Assembly (NCBI RefSeq): GCF_016806835.2
Contig: NZ_CP086112.1
Coordinates: 266,001 to 330,000, forward strand
DNA: 64,000 bases
Direction of reading: 5' to 3'
From: Skermanella rosea
Lineage (GTDB): Bacteria; Pseudomonadota; Alphaproteobacteria; Azospirillales; Azospirillaceae
A program made the translations under genes and the position numbers. The notes under the pieces were generated by a model. The model was given only the letters and a program-made list of their open reading frames with translations, was not told where the DNA came from and made no database searches. This document shows, piece after piece, positions 60,383 through 64,000 of the stretch (position 1 is the first letter of the stretch; every line of letters starts with the position of its first letter).

Positions 60383-62392
60383 ATGACACTGAGGGACAAG
60401 CTGGTCGGCACGGCCAGCGTCCTGGGGATCGCCGCGGCGACCTGGGGGCCGACATACTGGCTGGCGTCGCGGTTCGGTTTCCATTCGGCGCTGGGCGGCT
60501 GGAAGCCGTTCGGGGTGCCGGTGTACTGGCCCGGGCAGTTGGTGGCCTGGGCCGGCCAGTGGGGCCAAGTCCACCAGACGCCCTTCGCGATAGCCGGCGG
60601 GACGATGCTGGCCGGGCTGACACTCAGCCTGCTGCTGGCCCGCCTGGGAAGGGCGGGTGGTTGCGCATCCCCGCCGCCGGAATTCGGCGCCGGCACCTGG
60701 GGCACGCTGAAGGATGCGAAGCGCGCCGGGCTCCTTGATGACAGGGGCGTGGTCCTGGGCAAGCTGGACGGCCGACTGCTGACCCATCACGGGGCGGAAG
60801 CGGTGCTGGTGTCGGGCGCCAGCCGGTCGGGCAAGGGGCGCGGCACGGTGGTTCCGACCCTGCTGTCGCACCCGGGGTCGGCGTTCATCCTGGACACCAA
60901 GGAGGAGCTGTTCTTCGGGACGGAGAACGAGGAGTACAGGTTCGAGGGCACCAGCGGCTGGCGCAGCACCTTCTCCCACTGCATCTACTTCAATCCTTTG
61001 GACAGGCGGTCGGCGCGGTTCAACCCGCTGTTCGAGGTCCGCAAGGGCGAGGACGAGGTCGGGGATGCCCAGGCCATCGCGGCGATCCTGACCGATCCTG
61101 CCGGGGTTCGCGACGAGCCGGACATCTGGGACCGGGCGACGCGCGAGTTCTACACCGGCCTGATCCTGCACCAGCTCTACGCGGCACCGGACCCGGAGAA
61201 GACCCTGGCGGGCGTCCGCCGGCAGCTCGTCCGGCCGATGGAGCACCTGTCCTGGGAGATGCGGAACACCCGGCACCTGGGCGATCGTCCGCATCCCGTC
61301 GTCCAGCGGGCGGCACAGGCGCTGCTGGAGCGGGCGAAGGGGAATGACCGCTACCTCTCGTCGGTCCTGGCGACCGCGGACTCGCACCTGAGCCTGTTCG
61401 ACAACCCCGTCGTGGAATGGACCACGCAGACGTCGCAGTGGTCCATGGGCGACGTCATGTGCAGTGATCACCCGGTTTCGGTCTACCTGTCCATGCCGGC
61501 TTCGGACGAGGAGACATTGATCGTCCTGCTTCGGGTCATGATGAAGCAGTTCCTGACCGTGAACATGCGCCATCTCAGCCGGGACAACCGGGGGCGTAAG
61601 AAGAAGCACGACTGCCTGATCGTCGCGGACGAGTTCCCGGCGCTGAAGAGGATGAAAAGCTACGAGCTGCTGATGAAGCGGTTCGCCCAGTACGGGGTGA
61701 AGTCGTTCAAGACGGTCCAGAGCTTCAACGACATCGACGCGGCCTATACCCGCTACAACACGATCCGGGAGAACTGCCACGTCACCGTGATCTTCGCCTC
61801 CGCCGATCCGACGACGCAGAAGCAGCTGTCGGGGATGCTGGGGAAGGACACCGAGTACCGGCAGATGGAGAACCTCCAGGGGAGCCGGTTCGGGGTGATG
61901 CTCGGCAACAAGTCCATCGTCACCAACGAGGTCCATCGGGACATCGTGTCTCCCGGCGATGTGCGCGAGCTGGAGCCGGAATACGAGTACCTGCTGGTCA
62001 CCGGCCATCCGAAGTTCAGGGCGAAGAAGGTCCGGTACGACGAGGAGCCGGTGTTCCGCGACCGCCTGCTGCCGGCGGCCGGGGTCGGCGACGGCGCGGG
62101 CAACTACCCCGACCTCCCCGGGAAGGTCGCCGGGAAGGTCGGGATCGGATGGCTTGGCATGCGGGCGTCCTGCCCGCCGATGCCCAGGCAGGCCGATCCG
62201 AAGAAGCCGCCGGAGGATGCACCGACAAGAAAGCGGCCGGGGACGACGAAGGAGCCCCGGGGGGCGCCCCGGGATCTCCCGGACCCGCCGGACGGGGCGG
62301 CGGAACCCGGGGCGCCGCCGGCCGAAACCGTCGTGCCGGGGGCCAGGCTGCGGCGGAAGAGAACCCTGGCGATCAAGGGAGACGGCGCATGA
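60383..62392 (+). CDS. traG: Type IV coupling protein TraG/VirD4
   Basis: 669 aa. Two or three N-terminal membrane helices (about 8-30 and 68-88), then the ATPase: Walker A VSGASRSGKGRGTVVPTLL near residue 145, FILDTKEEL, DPAGVRDEPDIWDRATREFY, and Walker B DCLIVADEFPALKRMK near 415; SFNDIDAAYTRY and VTGHPKFRAKKVRY near the end. A Pro-rich tail follows. Delivers the relaxosome to the Trb type IV secretion channel. 16 bp after the relaxase gene and overlapping the next gene in ATGA. Confidence 0.93.
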   Translation: MTLRDKLVGTASVLGIAAATWGPTYWLASRFGFHSALGGWKPFGVPVYWPGQLVAWAGQWGQVHQTPFAIAGGTMLAGLTLSLLLARLGRAGGCASPPPEFGAGTWGTLKDAKRAGLLDDRGVVLGKLDGRLLTHHGAEAVLVSGASRSGKGRGTVVPTLLSHPGSAFILDTKEELFFGTENEEYRFEGTSGWRSTFSHCIYFNPLDRRSARFNPLFEVRKGEDEVGDAQAIAAILTDPAGVRDEPDIWDRATREFYTGLILHQLYAAPDPEKTLAGVRRQLVRPMEHLSWEMRNTRHLGDRPHPVVQRAAQALLERAKGNDRYLSSVLATADSHLSLFDNPVVEWTTQTSQWSMGDVMCSDHPVSVYLSMPASDEETLIVLLRVMMKQFLTVNMRHLSRDNRGRKKKHDCLIVADEFPALKRMKSYELLMKRFAQYGVKSFKTVQSFNDIDAAYTRYNTIRENCHVTVIFASADPTTQKQLSGMLGKDTEYRQMENLQGSRFGVMLGNKSIVTNEVHRDIVSPGDVRELEPEYEYLLVTGHPKFRAKKVRYDEEPVFRDRLLPAAGVGDGAGNYPDLPGKVAGKVGIGWLGMRASCPPMPRQADPKKPPEDAPTRKRPGTTKEPRGAPRDLPDPPDGAAEPGAPPAETVVPGARLRRKRTLAIKGDGA

Positions 62393-62745
62393 AACGGCAG
62401 AAGGCGGGCACTCCCAAAACCCGGTTTGATCTTCGGCTGCCGGCCGACCTGGACACGAAGGTGCTGAAGATCGCCGCCAAGGCCGGCACGACCCGAACCG
62501 CCGTACTGGTCGCCGCGGTCGAGCGCTTCATCTACGCCGAAGACACCCAGGCCGGCGTCGAGACGATCCATGAGCGGGTCGCGGCCCTGACTGTCGGACA
62601 GGACCGGATAATGTGGGAGCTGCTGGAGGTCCGGGCTTACCTGGATACCTTGGCGCAGACGATATGCGGCAGCCAGGGGAAGTTCGACGCGTTCCTGGCC
62701 GCCGTCGACAAGGTTAAATCCGAACTGGCGGAGGACGCGGGATGA
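62389..62745 (+). CDS. Ribbon-helix-helix/coiled-coil protein between traG and trbB
   Basis: 118 aa: TRFDLRLPADLDTKVLKIAAKAGTTRTAVLVAAVERFIYAE is a ribbon-helix-helix DNA-binding motif; the C-terminal half (ERVAALTVGQDRIMWELLEVRAYLDTLAQTICG) is a helical, coiled-coil-like tail. It overlaps traG and trbB (ATGA each side), so it is translated within the transfer operon. May regulate the operon or act in the relaxosome. Confidence 0.7.
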   Translation: MKRQKAGTPKTRFDLRLPADLDTKVLKIAAKAGTTRTAVLVAAVERFIYAEDTQAGVETIHERVAALTVGQDRIMWELLEVRAYLDTLAQTICGSQGKFDAFLAAVDKVKSELAEDAG

Positions 62746-63701
62746 GGAACGAGATCGCGTCCGGCCGGACGCTGGCGGCCTACCGGCGCGCGCTGGGTGC
62801 CACGATCCGCGGCGCCATGGATGATCCCAACGTGGTCGAGGTCATGCTGAACCCGGATGGAAGGATCTGGGTGGACCGGTTGACCGGCGGCAGGGCGTGC
62901 ACGGGCGAGACGATGGACCCGGAGGACGCGCTCCAGGTGATCGACCTGGTGGCCGACCATGTCGGCGAGACCGGGATCGGCTGGAACCGGCCGCTCCTGT
63001 CGGCCGACCTTCCCGAGACGGGAGAGCGTTTCCAGGCCATTCTGCCGCCGGTCTCGCGGGCGCCGATGTTCACCATCCGGAAGAAGCCGCCGGTCGTGTT
63101 CACGCTGGCCGACTACGTGCGGGACGGCATCATGACCCGGCGGCAGGCCGATATCCTGGAGGATGCCGTCGACCGGCGCATCAACATCATCGTCGGGGGG
63201 TCGACCGGCAGCGGTAAGACGACGCTGCTGAACGCGCTGCTGGCGCTTCCCGGGTTCACCCGGCACCGCATCCTGATCGGTCAGGACCGGGATGAGCTTC
63301 AGTGCTCGGCGCCGGACATGGCATCCCTGCTGGCGCGCGAGATGGATCCCATCGTCACCGTGCACGACATCATCAAGGCCAAGATGCGGTTGCGCCCGGA
63401 CCGGATCGTGATCGGGGAAGTCCGGGAAGGGGCACCCTGCCTGGCGATGCTGAAGGCCTGGAACACCGGACACCCCGGCGGTCTGGGAACCATCCATGCC
63501 GACAGCGCCGCGGAGATCTTCGACCGGCTGGAGGAGCTTGTCGGAGAAGTCACCGCCTGTCCCCAGCACCGCCTGATCATGCGATCCGTCAAAATGGCCG
63601 TGTTCATCGAGCGGACAGAGGAAGGCGTGCGGCGGGTGACCGAGATCCGAAAGCCGACCGGGTATAGGGACGGGGAATTCCAGACCGAGCGCATTGCCTG
63701 A
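62742..63701 (+). CDS. trbB: Conjugal transfer ATPase TrbB
   Basis: 319 aa VirB11-type secretion ATPase: INIIVGGSTGSGKTTLLNALL (Walker A), RHRILIGQDRDELQC (Asp box), PDRIVIGEVREGAPCLAML (Walker B), GLGTIHADSAAEIFDRLEELVG (His box). The N-terminal domain is MDDPNVVEVMLNPDGRIWVDRL. Powers assembly and substrate transfer of the Trb type IV secretion system (IncP/Ti type). Confidence 0.94.
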   Translation: MRNEIASGRTLAAYRRALGATIRGAMDDPNVVEVMLNPDGRIWVDRLTGGRACTGETMDPEDALQVIDLVADHVGETGIGWNRPLLSADLPETGERFQAILPPVSRAPMFTIRKKPPVVFTLADYVRDGIMTRRQADILEDAVDRRINIIVGGSTGSGKTTLLNALLALPGFTRHRILIGQDRDELQCSAPDMASLLAREMDPIVTVHDIIKAKMRLRPDRIVIGEVREGAPCLAMLKAWNTGHPGGLGTIHADSAAEIFDRLEELVGEVTACPQHRLIMRSVKMAVFIERTEEGVRRVTEIRKPTGYRDGEFQTERIA

Positions 63702-63785
63702 GGGCTGGATGCAGAGCCGTGGATGTGGTACTGGATATCACTGTGTAATTAAGTATCACAACAGACCGAGCAGAGGATGGCTGAA

Positions 63786-64000
63786 ATGAACGTTCGCAGA
63801 AACGCTCTCGCTGTCAGGACCTTCGCGCTGTCGGGACTGGCTTTGATGGCATCGGCTCCCGCCCGGGCTGCCGGCGGCGGCATGCCCTGGGAAGACCCGC
63901 TGTCGCAGGTCGCGAACTCGATCACCGGGCCGGTCGCGGGGTCGATCATCGCCATCGCCATCGTGGCATCGGGTCTGACGATGGCGTTCGCCGCGGGCCA
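63786..64000 (+). CDS. trbC: Conjugal transfer pilin TrbC (3' end outside window)
   Basis: MNVRRNALAVRTFALSGLALMASAPARAAGGGMPWEDPLSQVANSITGPVAGSIIAIAIVASGLTMAF: signal peptide, GGG/PWE spacer and a hydrophobic helix as in TrbC/VirB2 prepilins, directly after trbB as in IncP and Ti plasmids. ATG 63777 is an alternative start; the GAGG is 9 nt from 63786. Runs off the right edge. Confidence 0.85.
   Translation, partial: MNVRRNALAVRTFALSGLALMASAPARAAGGGMPWEDPLSQVANSITGPVAGSIIAIAIVASGLTMAFAAG

Noticed and set aside
1-64000. tRNA and rRNA genes, group II introns
   Set aside because: I saw no cloverleaf with a conserved T loop, no rRNA signature and no intron-encoded reverse transcriptase.

Overview
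The window is GC-rich DNA whose families (Gsp pseudopilins, Rhodospirillales-type IS elements, NarL/LuxR regulators, IncP/Ti-type transfer genes) point to an alphaproteobacterium of the Azospirillum/Skermanella kind. It is probably part of a plasmid or chromid: the right edge carries a relaxase, a TraG/VirD4 coupling protein, TrbB and TrbC, and the middle carries a ParA-like ATPase, a ribbon-helix-helix protein and a run of small plasmid-type genes of unknown function. This assignment is inference; no rRNA or tRNA gene is visible.

Layout. 1-5.4 kb: minus-strand type II secretion operon (gspK, prepilin peptidase, gspE, gspF, gspH, gspI, running off the left edge). 5.5-7.2 kb: two broken IS6 transposases and the 3' half of a phage terminase gene. 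7.3-18.1 kb: a nested stack of mobile elements that can be resolved to the base in most places. An ISNCY-like element (7273-18056) is split by an IS66-family element (7580-16700, 8-bp target duplication). The IS66 tnpC gene is split by a recombinase-in-trio (RIT) element (about 9867-14530), which carries an IS630-family insertion, and an IS1595-family element with a passenger gene sits just beyond the RIT end. 18-21.6 kb: a truncated IS4-like transposase, a receiver protein, an intact IS6 element and fragments of IS481 and integrase genes. 21.6-31.3 kb: chromosomal-type cargo: a DUF6880-like protein, two paralogous LuxR regulators with degenerate receivers and a shared upstream architecture, a LysR regulator divergent from a secreted protein, and a histidine kinase, interrupted by an internally deleted PhoD gene and IS66/ISL3 debris.

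32.2-40.1 kb: minus-strand plasmid backbone of mostly unknown small proteins, including a winged-helix protein, zinc-ribbon proteins, a divergent ribbon-helix-helix gene with four 10-bp iterons in its control region, and a TraK/TraL/TraM-like trio. A 515-bp segment at the head of that trio is duplicated at 46.7-47.2 kb. 40-47.6 kb: a RibD/DHFR-like protein, a decayed IS256 copy, small secreted proteins, a PhoD-type phosphatase, a broken SGNH esterase, a CoiA-like protein and a broken resolvase. 48-52.2 kb: a large hybrid histidine kinase, a secreted DNA/RNA nuclease and a small protein. 52.2-58 kb: a second insertion cluster (IS5 fragment; ISL3 interrupted by an intact IS256; AbrB/PIN toxin-antitoxin pair; second IS5). 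58-64 kb: a gene-poor kilobase with a terminator and possible oriT motifs, then the transfer operon.

The most unusual structures are the multi-level insertion stack with its complete RIT element, the duplicated 515-bp TraK-proximal segment whose palindrome keeps its pairing despite base changes, the two pseudo-receiver regulators with a shared promoter layout, and the iteron-controlled divergent promoter.
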